Assembly (NCBI GenBank): GCA_050331455.1
Contig: JBHJGV010000058.1
Coordinates: 1-64,000 of the forward strand
Direction: 5' to 3'
Source of the DNA: CAYUYV01 sp050331455
GTDB lineage: Bacteria > Pseudomonadota > Alphaproteobacteria > JAJFIK01
DNA: 64,000 bases
In this document: positions 1 to 7,067 of the stretch, in pieces
Position numbering within the stretch: position 1 is the first letter of the stretch
How the letters are laid out: every line of letters starts with the position of its first letter
Notes under the pieces: model-generated
What the model was told of the DNA's origin: nothing
Seen by the model: the letters and a program-made list of their open reading frames with translations, nothing else
The model's database searches: none
Position numbers and translations under genes: made by a program

Positions 1-96
1 CTCTGCTGGTAGGGCGAGCCTTGGCCCGCCGACGAAACCGTCCGCACGCCCCGTCATCCGTTGCGGGATAGAACGGCGGGCCAAGGCCCGCCCTAC
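1..96. repeat. REP palindrome pair (BIME-like), copy 1
   Basis: Two inverted arms at 9-31 and 74-96 are reverse complements of one another except for one base, separated by a 42-base spacer. The same 96-base block recurs at 661-756 with a single difference (A at 70, C at 730). It lies immediately downstream of the RAYT transposase gene, which reads towards it. REP elements of this kind are the known substrates of RAYT enzymes. The stop codon of the transposase (93-95) lies inside the right arm. Confidence 0.85.
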
Positions 97-623
97 CGTT
101 CACCTGCATTCCAATCCATGGACGGATCGCCATGGCAGGGGCTTGGTACAATGCTGCGCGACACATCCCGGTGATAGGAACTGTACGGCCAATCGGCCAC
201 GCTTCCACAGTGACCGTGCTTCACCGGGTTGAGATGGCAGTAGTGAATATGCCGCTCGAGACTCTCATCGTCCCGGATCATGTGTTCCCAAAACCGGTTC
301 TGCCATAGATCCCGCTCGCGGCGCCGAACCTGTGACGCGCTGCGCGTTTCGGCACCTTGAACATGCCTTGAAAAGTGCGACTTGATCCAGCGCCAGCGGA
401 GCGAATAGTCCGCATCTCCCTCGGGAAGCCGCCAGACGGTATGGAGGTGATCGGGCAGGACGACGATCGAGAGAATGTCGAAGGGGTGCCGGGTTTTCAC
501 GGTTCGAAAGGCGGCGCGCAGAAGGCCGATATTATCCGTCAGTATGCTGTCGTTTCGATCTGCCGCATTCACCGTGAAGAAGTATGTTCCACCAGGAACA
601 AACAGCCGCCGATAATTGGGCAT
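93..623 (-). CDS. REP-associated tyrosine transposase (RAYT, Y1_Tnp/IS200-like)
   Basis: A 176-residue single-domain HUH endonuclease of the Transposase_17/Y1 family. The metal-binding His-hydrophobe-His motif is visible as PDHLH near residues 57-61. The tyrosine nucleophile region is HIHYCHLNPVKHG near residues 126-138, followed by the WPYSS motif typical of RAYTs. Family members nick and mobilise REP hairpins rather than their own gene. Length is normal for the family and the frame is intact, so it may be active. The ATG at 621-623 is the first residue of a normal N-terminus (MPNYRR). REP pairs lie on both sides (1-96, 661-756), the expected arrangement for a RAYT with its cognate repeats. 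Its TAG stop is contributed by the REP arm. Established: family and role. Inferred: current activity. Confidence 0.93.
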   Translation of the reverse strand: MPNYRRLFVPGGTYFFTVNAADRNDSILTDNIGLLRAAFRTVKTRHPFDILSIVVLPDHLHTVWRLPEGDADYSLRWRWIKSHFSRHVQGAETRSASQVRRRERDLWQNRFWEHMIRDDESLERHIHYCHLNPVKHGHCGSVADWPYSSYHRDVSRSIVPSPCHGDPSMDWNAGER

Positions 624-660
624 GGCAAACGCCTCGGCTCAGTTGTGCACAAGGGGTACA

Positions 661-756
661 CTCTGCTGGTAGGGCGAGCCTTGGCCCGCCGACGAAACCG
701 TCCGCACGCCCCGTCATCCGTTGCGGGATCGAACGGCGGGCCAAGGCCCGCCCTAC
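661..756. repeat. REP palindrome pair (BIME-like), copy 2
   Basis: This block is 95/96 identical to bases 1-96 in the same orientation. Its arms (669-691 and 734-756) can fold as a long hairpin. It lies 37 bases upstream of the RAYT start codon, so the transposase gene is bracketed by direct copies of the whole block. The near-identity implies a recent duplication or gene conversion. Confidence 0.85.
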
Positions 757-866
757 GGATTGCATCCATTTGTTGCGCGTTAAACAAACGGAACATAGCC
801 GCCTCTCAGGTACAAGATCTTTGCACGGATCTCAACCTCCGATGGAACCACCCATTGGGGCCGCCG

Positions 867-908
867 TCCGTTGCGGGATCGAACGGCGGGCCAAGGCCCG
901 CCCTACGG
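867..908. repeat. Half REP element (right arm only)
   Basis: About 41 bases match the right half of the REP block (717-757) exactly. The left arm is absent. The element forms the 3' end of the penicillin-acylase-family gene: that gene's TAG stop (903-905) is at the same REP position as the transposase stop at 93-95. The rest of 757-866 shows no gene. Confidence 0.8.
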
Positions 909-3242
909 CGTTAGTTCCGTCACGATGGGGAACTCGACTTTGATGGCTTCGGGTGTCAGGGGCATGCGGATATATTGGCCGTCCTGCCACAGGGGGACCT
1001 GGTCGGCGAAGGTGGAGGAGTTGAGCCAGCCGTCCTGGCCGCCGGCCAGAAGGAAATAATTCGCATCCGGATCGGCAAGATCGGAGACATGGCGAGCCTG
1101 GGAACCATAGCCGGCCAGGTGCCGTTCATCCGTGGGCGCATGGGAGGTTTTTAGCAGCGTCTCAGAACTGCCGCCCGTGGGCACGTCGATGACCGGAAAG
1201 CGCGAGCCCACCACTGGCACAAGGGCCAGGGGATGCTGAAGCGCGAGGCGGTGCATGGCGCCCCAGGTGGGAAAGTCCTCCGCCGCCTCAACGGCTGCCC
1301 CCAGGGCCGGCCGGGCGGCCGCCAGCAGGGCGACGTCATCGGCGGCGGTGATGGCCGTTTCCAGACGCTTTTTATACCGGTTGGTATCGCTCGTTACCCG
1401 GTCCGACAGGTCCTGCGCATCGGGAAGAAGGCCCTCGCCCAACGTCACGAGGAACGCCTCGAACAGCACCGGCGCCTGCGCGTCCCGCTCATACCGTCCG
1501 TCCCAGTCCTTGAGTGCCCGCCACGCCCGGGCCCGTTCGCCCTCAAGCCCGGACAGCATCGGATCGAGCCGCACGACAAGCCGATCCCGCAGGCGCAGCG
1601 CCGCGGCAGACGTCACGTCCCGCTGGACGGCCATCAAATCCCGGATCGTCATGTCCTCTGCGGCACCCAGAAGCTGGCGCGCCCGCAAGAAGCGGTCCGG
1701 CTGCCCGTAAAAGAAGCCGACGGGCACATCGGAGCGGGTGGGGCGGTTGTTGGACGAGGCCAGAAAACCGGTGCCGGGATCCTGCGCGTAAGGCAACGCC
1801 GTGGCGTCGAGGAGGCGGGCCCAGTCCCGGTCCGCCTGCGCCGGCGCGATGACGAGATCGCCGGGACGCTCATTGCGCCGGGCGGGCACCCGGGCCGCCA
1901 GGATATGGCCGATCCCGCCCCGGGCATCCGCATACAGCATGTTCTGGCCGGGCAGGGCGAAGCCGCCGAAGGCCGCGCGGAAGGCCTCGAAGTCCCGGGC
2001 CTTGAGGATCTTCAGCAGGCTGGTGATTTCGTCACTGGGCAGATGGCCGGTCCAACGCAGGGCCCAGACCGCATCGTCGTCCTTTTCGAGGCCCAGGCCC
2101 TCGCGGACGACCTCCACATCGGTGATCACGGGGCCATAGGGGGTCAAGCGGTTTTCCGCCGTCCGGCCCTTCCAGGCGCGCACGCCGATCTCGTGGCGCT
2201 CTGTGGTGAGTTGCGCCGGATCGAGGCCGGAGACATCCACGAGATCGCTGCTCGCCGCATGCAGATTGGTGCCGCCCCAGGCGATGTCGGGCGTGCGCCC
2301 CAGGGCGAAAATGGGCAGGCCAGGCCCCATCAATCCGACAACGGAAAGATCGGGCGTCTTGAGGCCGGCCATCAGCCAGATATTGGGCAGGACAAAGCCC
2401 AAATGGGGGTCCGAGGCGATCATGGCGGCCCCGCCCGCGGCTTTCCCGCCGCCCACGACCATGCTGTTGCTGCCGCGCTGTTTCAGGGCCTCGAGCCAAC
2501 CGGCAAGGCGCCGTCCCGCGGGCGTCAGTGCGCCTTCGTCTTTGGGGCGGTCGAGCCGCGCCTCGACGGCCTCGCCGCCGAAACTCACGGGATCCTCGAA
2601 GGCCGGCGCGAGGGCGGCAGCGAGGATCTCGGGCCAGGTCTCCTCGGTCCGGGACGGCAGGAGGCGCAGCCAGTCGAACCAGCTCACATCGATGGAGCCG
2701 AGCCGGCCGATGGCCACAACGTCTTCGGGCACCCAAGGGGTGTCGGTCTCGTCCAGCAGCAGGGCACGGACCTCATAGGGCTGGGTTTCGATCAGACCCT
2801 TGTAATCGTTGATACCGGCCACGAAACGATCCACCCAGGTCCGGGTTTCGGGCGGCATGGCCGCCACGGAGGCCCCGGCGGCCCGATAGAAGCCCACGGC
2901 CCGGATCGCCGCATCGAACTCCGCCGCGGGCGGGCCGGCCATCTCGGCAATCCGCCCCTGGACGATCCGGCGCAGCATTTCGAGTTGACCCAGGCGCAGA
3001 TGGGCGTGGACCAGTCCCAGGGCATAAGCCCCGTCACGGTCCGAGGCGGCCAAGATATAGGGCACCTGGTGACGGTTCCAGCGGATCGTGACGGGGGCCT
3101 CCAGATCGAGGCCCTGGCGGGGCATCATGGCAAGGCGATCTTCGAGATCGGTGGCCTCGGGCAAGGGGCCCAGCAGGCGGCATCCGCCGAGTGCCAGCGT
3201 CGCGGTGAGGGCCAGGGCAGCCATCCAGGGTCCGGTTTTCAC
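903..3242 (-). CDS. Penicillin acylase family lipoprotein (Ntn hydrolase)
   Basis: A 779-residue precursor. The first 25 residues are a lipoprotein signal ending in a LALGGC lipobox, so the enzyme should be membrane-anchored in the periplasm. A propeptide of about 250 residues precedes the catalytic serine, Ser258 in RGSNSMVV, which would become the new N-terminus of the beta chain after autocleavage. A following ASDPHLGF motif is also typical of the penicillin/cephalosporin/acyl-homoserine-lactone acylase family. These enzymes hydrolyse amide bonds of beta-lactams, acyl-homoserine lactones or other acyl amides; the substrate cannot be read from sequence. The start is GTG with an excellent AGGAGG site 7 bases upstream. 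The last codons and the TAG stop run into a half REP element, so the natural C-terminus may have been replaced. It is transcribed convergently to nothing on the left and divergently from efp. Confidence 0.9.
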   Translation of the reverse strand: MKTGPWMAALALTATLALGGCRLLGPLPEATDLEDRLAMMPRQGLDLEAPVTIRWNRHQVPYILAASDRDGAYALGLVHAHLRLGQLEMLRRIVQGRIAEMAGPPAAEFDAAIRAVGFYRAAGASVAAMPPETRTWVDRFVAGINDYKGLIETQPYEVRALLLDETDTPWVPEDVVAIGRLGSIDVSWFDWLRLLPSRTEETWPEILAAALAPAFEDPVSFGGEAVEARLDRPKDEGALTPAGRRLAGWLEALKQRGSNSMVVGGGKAAGGAAMIASDPHLGFVLPNIWLMAGLKTPDLSVVGLMGPGLPIFALGRTPDIAWGGTNLHAASSDLVDVSGLDPAQLTTERHEIGVRAWKGRTAENRLTPYGPVITDVEVVREGLGLEKDDDAVWALRWTGHLPSDEITSLLKILKARDFEAFRAAFGGFALPGQNMLYADARGGIGHILAARVPARRNERPGDLVIAPAQADRDWARLLDATALPYAQDPGTGFLASSNNRPTRSDVPVGFFYGQPDRFLRARQLLGAAEDMTIRDLMAVQRDVTSAAALRLRDRLVVRLDPMLSGLEGERARAWRALKDWDGRYERDAQAPVLFEAFLVTLGEGLLPDAQDLSDRVTSDTNRYKKRLETAITAADDVALLAAARPALGAAVEAAEDFPTWGAMHRLALQHPLALVPVVGSRFPVIDVPTGGSSETLLKTSHAPTDERHLAGYGSQARHVSDLADPDANYFLLAGGQDGWLNSSTFADQVPLWQDGQYIRMPLTPEAIKVEFPIVTELTP

Positions 3243-3436
3243 GTCGTTGCCTCCTGTGGTTTCGGAAGGGTTTTCAGAGGATTTACGGACCAGACGGACA
3301 GGCGGTTGGGCCGATCGCCCCCGCCATCGCGGGCCGTTGCGGTGCGACAGGGGGCTTGTTAGGGTCCGCCGTCGAATTCAGGCCCGGTGCGGCGCCCCTC
3401 ACGGCGGCCCCGGACGTCTCACATCAAGGATCCGTG

Positions 3437-4000
3437 ATGAAAATAAACGGCAACGAAATCCGGCCCGGCAACGTCGTCCAGCACAAGGGTGGCCTTTGGG
3501 TCGCCGTGAAAACCATGTCCGTGAAGCCGGGCAAAGGCGGCGCGTTCAATCAGGTGGAACTGAAGAACCTCATCGACGGCACGAAGCTGAACGAACGCTT
3601 CCGGTCCTCAGAGACGGTGGAACGCGTGCGCCTTGAACAGAAAGACCACCAGTTCTTGTTCGAGAACAGCGACATGCTGACGTTCATGGACATGGAATCC
3701 TACGAGCAGATCGAACTGCAAAAGGACTTTGTGGGCGACCGGGCCGCCTTCCTCCAGGAGGGCATGAAGGTCACGCTGGAGTTCCACGAGGAGCGGCCGC
3801 TGGGCATCAATCTTCCCGACCAGGTGACCCTCGAGATCACCATGACCGAGCCCACGGTGAAGGGCCAGACCGCCACGGCGTCCTACAAACCGGCAGAACT
3901 GGAAAACGGCCTGCGCGTGATGGTGCCGCCCTTTATCGAGACCGGCGAAAAAATCGTCGTGGACACGAACGAAGTGACCTATATCCGCCGCGCCGATTGA
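3437..4000 (+). CDS. efp: Elongation factor P
   Basis: A 187-residue protein matching full-length EF-P, which binds the ribosomal E/P sites and relieves stalling at polyproline stretches. The N-terminal KOW-like domain carries the modification loop SVKPGKGGAF. The tip lysine (Lys33) corresponds to the residue that is beta-lysylated in E. coli, suggesting an EpmA-type rather than an EarP-type arginine system. The two OB folds follow, ending in the usual EVTYIRRAD-type tail. The ATG at 3437 is chosen over upstream in-frame codons because MKINGNEIRPG is the conserved N-terminus and AAGGA lies 6 bases upstream. suhB follows after 169 bases, a standard alphaproteobacterial pairing. Confidence 0.97.
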   Translation: MKINGNEIRPGNVVQHKGGLWVAVKTMSVKPGKGGAFNQVELKNLIDGTKLNERFRSSETVERVRLEQKDHQFLFENSDMLTFMDMESYEQIELQKDFVGDRAAFLQEGMKVTLEFHEERPLGINLPDQVTLEITMTEPTVKGQTATASYKPAELENGLRVMVPPFIETGEKIVVDTNEVTYIRRAD

Positions 4001-4025
4001 TCACCCGCCACGGCCTTTCGACCGC

Positions 4026-4049
4026 AGGGCGGGCTTCGGCCCGCCGACG
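4026..4049. repeat. REP-like hairpin downstream of efp
   Basis: A GGCGGGC arm, a TTCG tetraloop and a GCCCGCC arm (4028-4045) form a very stable hairpin. The 24-base stretch closely resembles the left arm of the REP block at 11-34, including the trailing CGACG, so it is probably a member of the same REP family. It may also act as a 3' stabiliser or terminator for efp, although there is no U-run. Confidence 0.6.
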
Positions 4050-4169
4050 GCGCGTTCCACAGGGCACGGAACGAGCGGATGGTTTTGCCGGCGGCGTGCA
4101 CCCCCTCCTCCCGGGCAATCCGCGTGTCGCCTTTTGGGTCATGGCCCCGACGTCATAAGGTTTTGAGTG

Positions 4170-4970
4170 ATGAGCGCCTCCCCGGTGATGAATGTCATGG
4201 TGAAGGCGGCCCGCCGGGCCGGTCGGGCGCTGGTGCGTGATTTCGGTGAAGTCGAGCAGCTTCAGATCTCCAAGAAAGGGCCGGCGGATTTCGTCACCGC
4301 CGCCGATCTGAAAGCGGAAAAAACGCTCAAGGAAGATCTGTCCAAGGCGCGGCCCGGCTACGGGTTCCTCATGGAGGAAGGCGGCGAAGAGGTGGGCACG
4401 GACAAAAGCCACCGCTGGATCGTCGACCCTATCGACGGAACGACGAATTTCGTCCACGGACTGGCGCAATTTGCCATCTCCATCGCGCTGGAGCGGGACG
4501 GCCAGCTTGTTGCCGGCGTCGTCTACAATCCCATCACGGATGAAATGTTCACGGCCGAGAAGGGCAAGGGCGCCTATCTCAACGACCAGCGCCGCCTGCG
4601 GGTCTCCGCCCGCACAAGTCTCGAGGAAAGTCTCATCGCCACTGGTATTCCGTTCAAGGGCAAGCCGGGCTTCGACCAGTTCGCCCGCGAACTCGACGCG
4701 ATGATGCCCCTGGTGGCGGGCATCCGGCGCTTCGGCTCGGCCGCCCTGGACCTCGCCTTTGTGGCCGCAGGCCGGTTCGACGGCTTCTGGGAGCGCGATC
4801 TCAAGCCCTGGGATATGGCGGCCGGGATCGTCCTGGTGCGCGAAGCCGGCGGCATCGTGCAGGACCTCGACGGCCAGTCCGAAATGCTCACCAAGGGAAC
4901 GATCCTTGCCGCCGCGGGCGGCCTGACCCGCCCCCTCGGCGCGGTGCTCTCCGGACTGTCCAAGGAATAG
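4170..4970 (+). CDS. suhB: Inositol-1-monophosphatase family protein
   Basis: A 266-residue Li+-sensitive phosphatase fold. Metal ligands are visible as MEEGGEE (motif with the first Glu), WIVDPIDGTTNFVHG (the DPIDGTTNF signature) and DLKPWDMAAG near the C-terminus (the second WDxAAG motif). Members hydrolyse myo-inositol phosphates and, as SuhB, can also act in rRNA maturation and transcription antitermination. Length is normal. GTG at 4167 and ATG at 4170 are both possible; an AAGG site at 4157-4160 serves either. The position right after efp is conserved in alphaproteobacteria. Confidence 0.93.
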   Translation: MSASPVMNVMVKAARRAGRALVRDFGEVEQLQISKKGPADFVTAADLKAEKTLKEDLSKARPGYGFLMEEGGEEVGTDKSHRWIVDPIDGTTNFVHGLAQFAISIALERDGQLVAGVVYNPITDEMFTAEKGKGAYLNDQRRLRVSARTSLEESLIATGIPFKGKPGFDQFARELDAMMPLVAGIRRFGSAALDLAFVAAGRFDGFWERDLKPWDMAAGIVLVREAGGIVQDLDGQSEMLTKGTILAAAGGLTRPLGAVLSGLSKE

Positions 4971-5442
4971 CAGGCTGCCAAGTAACGGCCTCGATCCGTT
5001 CAGGTCCCATTCATAGTTTTTTGACGGTTGACATGATCAACTGCTTGGGGCGAAACAGTGTTCCGTAAACACTGTTTTCGGGGATCGGCTGTCTCATTTT
5101 GAACCAATCTGTATGGCACATGGTTCACTTTGAATGGACCGCGGGACAGTTACGGGCCGTATGGGTATGGGCCTTGTGGGCATGAACCGTCAGGGCATGA
5201 GTAGTGTGGGCGCACCAGGCGGACAATCAGAAAACCGCGGGTATACGGATGGCGTGCATGGGGATGGTTCGAGATCGCAGCCCCATGATCCGCATCGTGA
5301 CCGGTACGGCAAACACGAAAGACCACATGAAGAAAAGTGGCCAAATGAAAAAAACCGGCCTTATGAACAGCGCCGAATGATCGAACGAATGCGCCCGGAC
5401 CATCCGGGTGCGGGCCAAGGGGGGCTTGAAAAGGACCGGAGC
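4971..5442. other. Intergenic/leader region with three dyads
   Basis: This 472-base stretch has no convincing gene if the downstream protein starts at 5443. Bases 5134-5442 stay open in that protein's frame, but the encoded residues are low-complexity and rich in Gly, Met, His and Arg, and no ribosome binding site precedes 5134. Three inverted repeats occur in the first part (5027-5041, 5053-5077, 5101-5126). Confidence 0.6.
5053..5077. promoter_or_regulatory. Perfect 10-bp inverted repeat (operator-like)
   Basis: The arms AAACAGTGTT and AACACTGTTT are exact reverse complements separated by five bases. The dyad is 83 bases after suhB and upstream of the membrane protein gene. It could be a repressor operator, as for a TetR-type dimer, or a weak terminator for suhB, because one more T and a C follow. 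Smaller dyads flank it at 5027-5041 (GTTGA...TCAAC) and 5101-5126 (GAACCA...TGGTTC). Confidence 0.5.
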
Positions 5443-6765
5443 ATGGCGCGTATCGCCCAAGGTCACGCCACAATGCGGCCCCCGGAGTACCGCCGGACCA
5501 TGCCCAGACCCGTGCCCCGGAAGAAGGCTCCCGCGCCCCGGCGCGGGTCCATCCGCAGACCGACGGCCCTTCTCGTGCTGGTCAGTCTGGGCGGCGCCAT
5601 GTTGGGGCTCGGTCCCCAGATCTGGGCGCCGGTCTGGGCCGCCGCCGGGCGCCTGTCGGCGGACGCCCCTTCCGGCACGGCAGCGCCGAGTGCCCCGGAC
5701 ACTCAGAATGCCGGCCCGTTCCAGACATCAGGCCAGACGTCAGGCCAGACGTCAGGTCAGGAGCCTGGACTGCCTCCGGTCATTGCCCGCAGAACGCAGG
5801 CGGATGTTCGCGCCTGGATCCGGTCCCGGACGGCTGCGCCGACCACGGTCGCAGCCCTGGTCGCTGTGCCGCCCGCGCGAGCGGCCGCTCCATCCCCTCT
5901 TGCGCCAAACGCCGCCCCATCCGGGCCGTTGGCACCCGTGCCGGGCCTTGCCCCGTTGGATCTCGATCCGGTCCGGCTCATGCCCGCTCGCCCCCTGGTT
6001 CTCGATCACCGCTCGGTCGCCTTTATCTCCATCGGACCCTTGTCGGCACCGGATGGTTCGATCCGCACGGCCTGGAGCGGGCGCACCGAACTCGATTGGA
6101 TGGCGCCCCAGCCGGCATCCCGAAAGCGCGTGGCACGCAGTGCCGCCGTTCCCACCATGCGCCGGCCGGCCCCGCGCCTTTGGCAACGGTTGACTTCGGA
6201 AGTGCCGCGCAATTCCCTCGACTTTCTCGACCGCATGGAGTCCGGGCGCATCTGGCGGGCGGTCGTGCCGTCCCAGAACGCCGCTTCCCTCCGGAACAAT
6301 ACCGGCGGCGGCGGATCGGGCCCGGTCCGGCGCGCGGGGCCGGCACCCCACAAGACCCTGTATGTGGCGGCCGACGGGGTGTCGCTGACGGCGGCGTCCT
6401 GCCGGACCCTGGATCGCATCGCGGCCCGCTTGCGAGACCAGACGGGCTCCCTGATCATCCGTCCCCATACGGCGCAGTGGGAGACCCCGGCCCAGGCCCG
6501 TCTCAGGGCCCTCGGCGTTCGGGCCTATCTGGCCCGCCGCGGTGTCGCCGTCGACACGGTGCGCCTCGCGGCACCCCTCATGCGCTCACCAGCCCGGGCT
6601 GCGGGAATTGCGTCCACGCAGTGGCTCGGTTCGGGCCAAGCGGCAGCATTGCCCAGTGTGCCGGCCGGCGCTGGCGTTGACGTGCACGTCGGCGCCCAGG
6701 GCGATGACCCGTCCGAAGGCCGGCTCGTATCCCGTAGGGTCGACCTGATTTATTCTTCCGGCTAG
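5443..6765 (+). CDS. Unrecognised membrane-anchored protein with weak OmpA-like C-terminus
   Basis: About 440 residues from the ATG at 5443, which has AAGGA 7 bases upstream. A longer in-frame start at 5134 (543 residues) lacks a binding site. About 39 basic, Pro/Arg-rich residues precede one transmembrane segment (about 40-62). A long Ala/Pro-rich, presumably periplasmic region follows, beginning with a QTSG tandem repeat encoded by a 12-base repeat at 5722-5760. The last 135 residues resemble an OmpA-like fold: strand, helix, RPHTAQ at the GHTD position, RALGVRAYL at the LSxxRAxxV position, and a final SRRVDLIY strand. The peptidoglycan-binding Asp is not conserved. It precedes the MotA/OmpA-like pair in the same direction after 302 bases. 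The function is unknown; the OmpA assignment is by pattern only. Confidence 0.6.
   Translation: MARIAQGHATMRPPEYRRTMPRPVPRKKAPAPRRGSIRRPTALLVLVSLGGAMLGLGPQIWAPVWAAAGRLSADAPSGTAAPSAPDTQNAGPFQTSGQTSGQTSGQEPGLPPVIARRTQADVRAWIRSRTAAPTTVAALVAVPPARAAAPSPLAPNAAPSGPLAPVPGLAPLDLDPVRLMPARPLVLDHRSVAFISIGPLSAPDGSIRTAWSGRTELDWMAPQPASRKRVARSAAVPTMRRPAPRLWQRLTSEVPRNSLDFLDRMESGRIWRAVVPSQNAASLRNNTGGGGSGPVRRAGPAPHKTLYVAADGVSLTAASCRTLDRIAARLRDQTGSLIIRPHTAQWETPAQARLRALGVRAYLARRGVAVDTVRLAAPLMRSPARAAGIASTQWLGSGQAAALPSVPAGAGVDVHVGAQGDDPSEGRLVSRRVDLIYSSG
5722..5760 (+). repeat. 12-bp tandem repeat encoding QTSG units
   Basis: Three 12-base units (5722-5733, 5734-5745, 5746-5757) plus a partial fourth, differing by two bases in total. 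They encode Gln-Thr-Ser-Gly repeats just after the transmembrane anchor of the unrecognised protein. In-frame copy number could vary between strains. Confidence 0.85.
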
Positions 6766-7067
6766 CTTTTGTGCCAGCTGCCCGGTATGGCACGGGGTAT
6801 GCTTCATTGGGGCACGCCATTTGCGTCATCGGAGTGGCCGGCCCGTCTGTGCCATGCTCATGGTCGGGTGACGGGAGATGATCATCGGCGACCGGGGCCT
6901 TTTGGCGGGGCACCGCGGGACCCGATTTTGCGGGCACGGACGCGAGCGAGGAATTTTTCCTGACCATTGCCCCATCCTGGCCACGGCCCTGTGCGAGCCA
7001 AGCATGGGAGAGCGGGGGCAGGACCAAGGCGACATGGGCTGGGGAGCGGGGAGAGAACGGGGCGGAA
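6766..7067. other. Intergenic region without gene
   Basis: The 302 bases between the unrecognised membrane protein and the channel subunit contain no ORF with a ribosome binding site and no clear terminator. It presumably holds the promoter of the stator-like pair, but I see no box I would defend. Confidence 0.5.

Noticed and set aside
1233..3362. 709-codon plus-strand ORF opposite the penicillin acylase gene
   Set aside because: Arg/Gly/His-rich shadow frame of high-GC coding DNA; the opposite strand has a complete enzyme with signal peptide and ribosome binding site.
5028..5040. FNR/FixK box
   Set aside because: TTGA and TCAA are separated by five bases rather than the required six.
5134..5442. 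N-terminal extension of the unrecognised membrane protein
   Set aside because: Open in frame, but low-complexity with no ribosome binding site at 5134, whereas 5443 has a good one; kept only as an alternative.
5722..5760. CRISPR-like repeat
   Set aside because: Uninterrupted 12-base units in frame with a coding sequence, without spacers.
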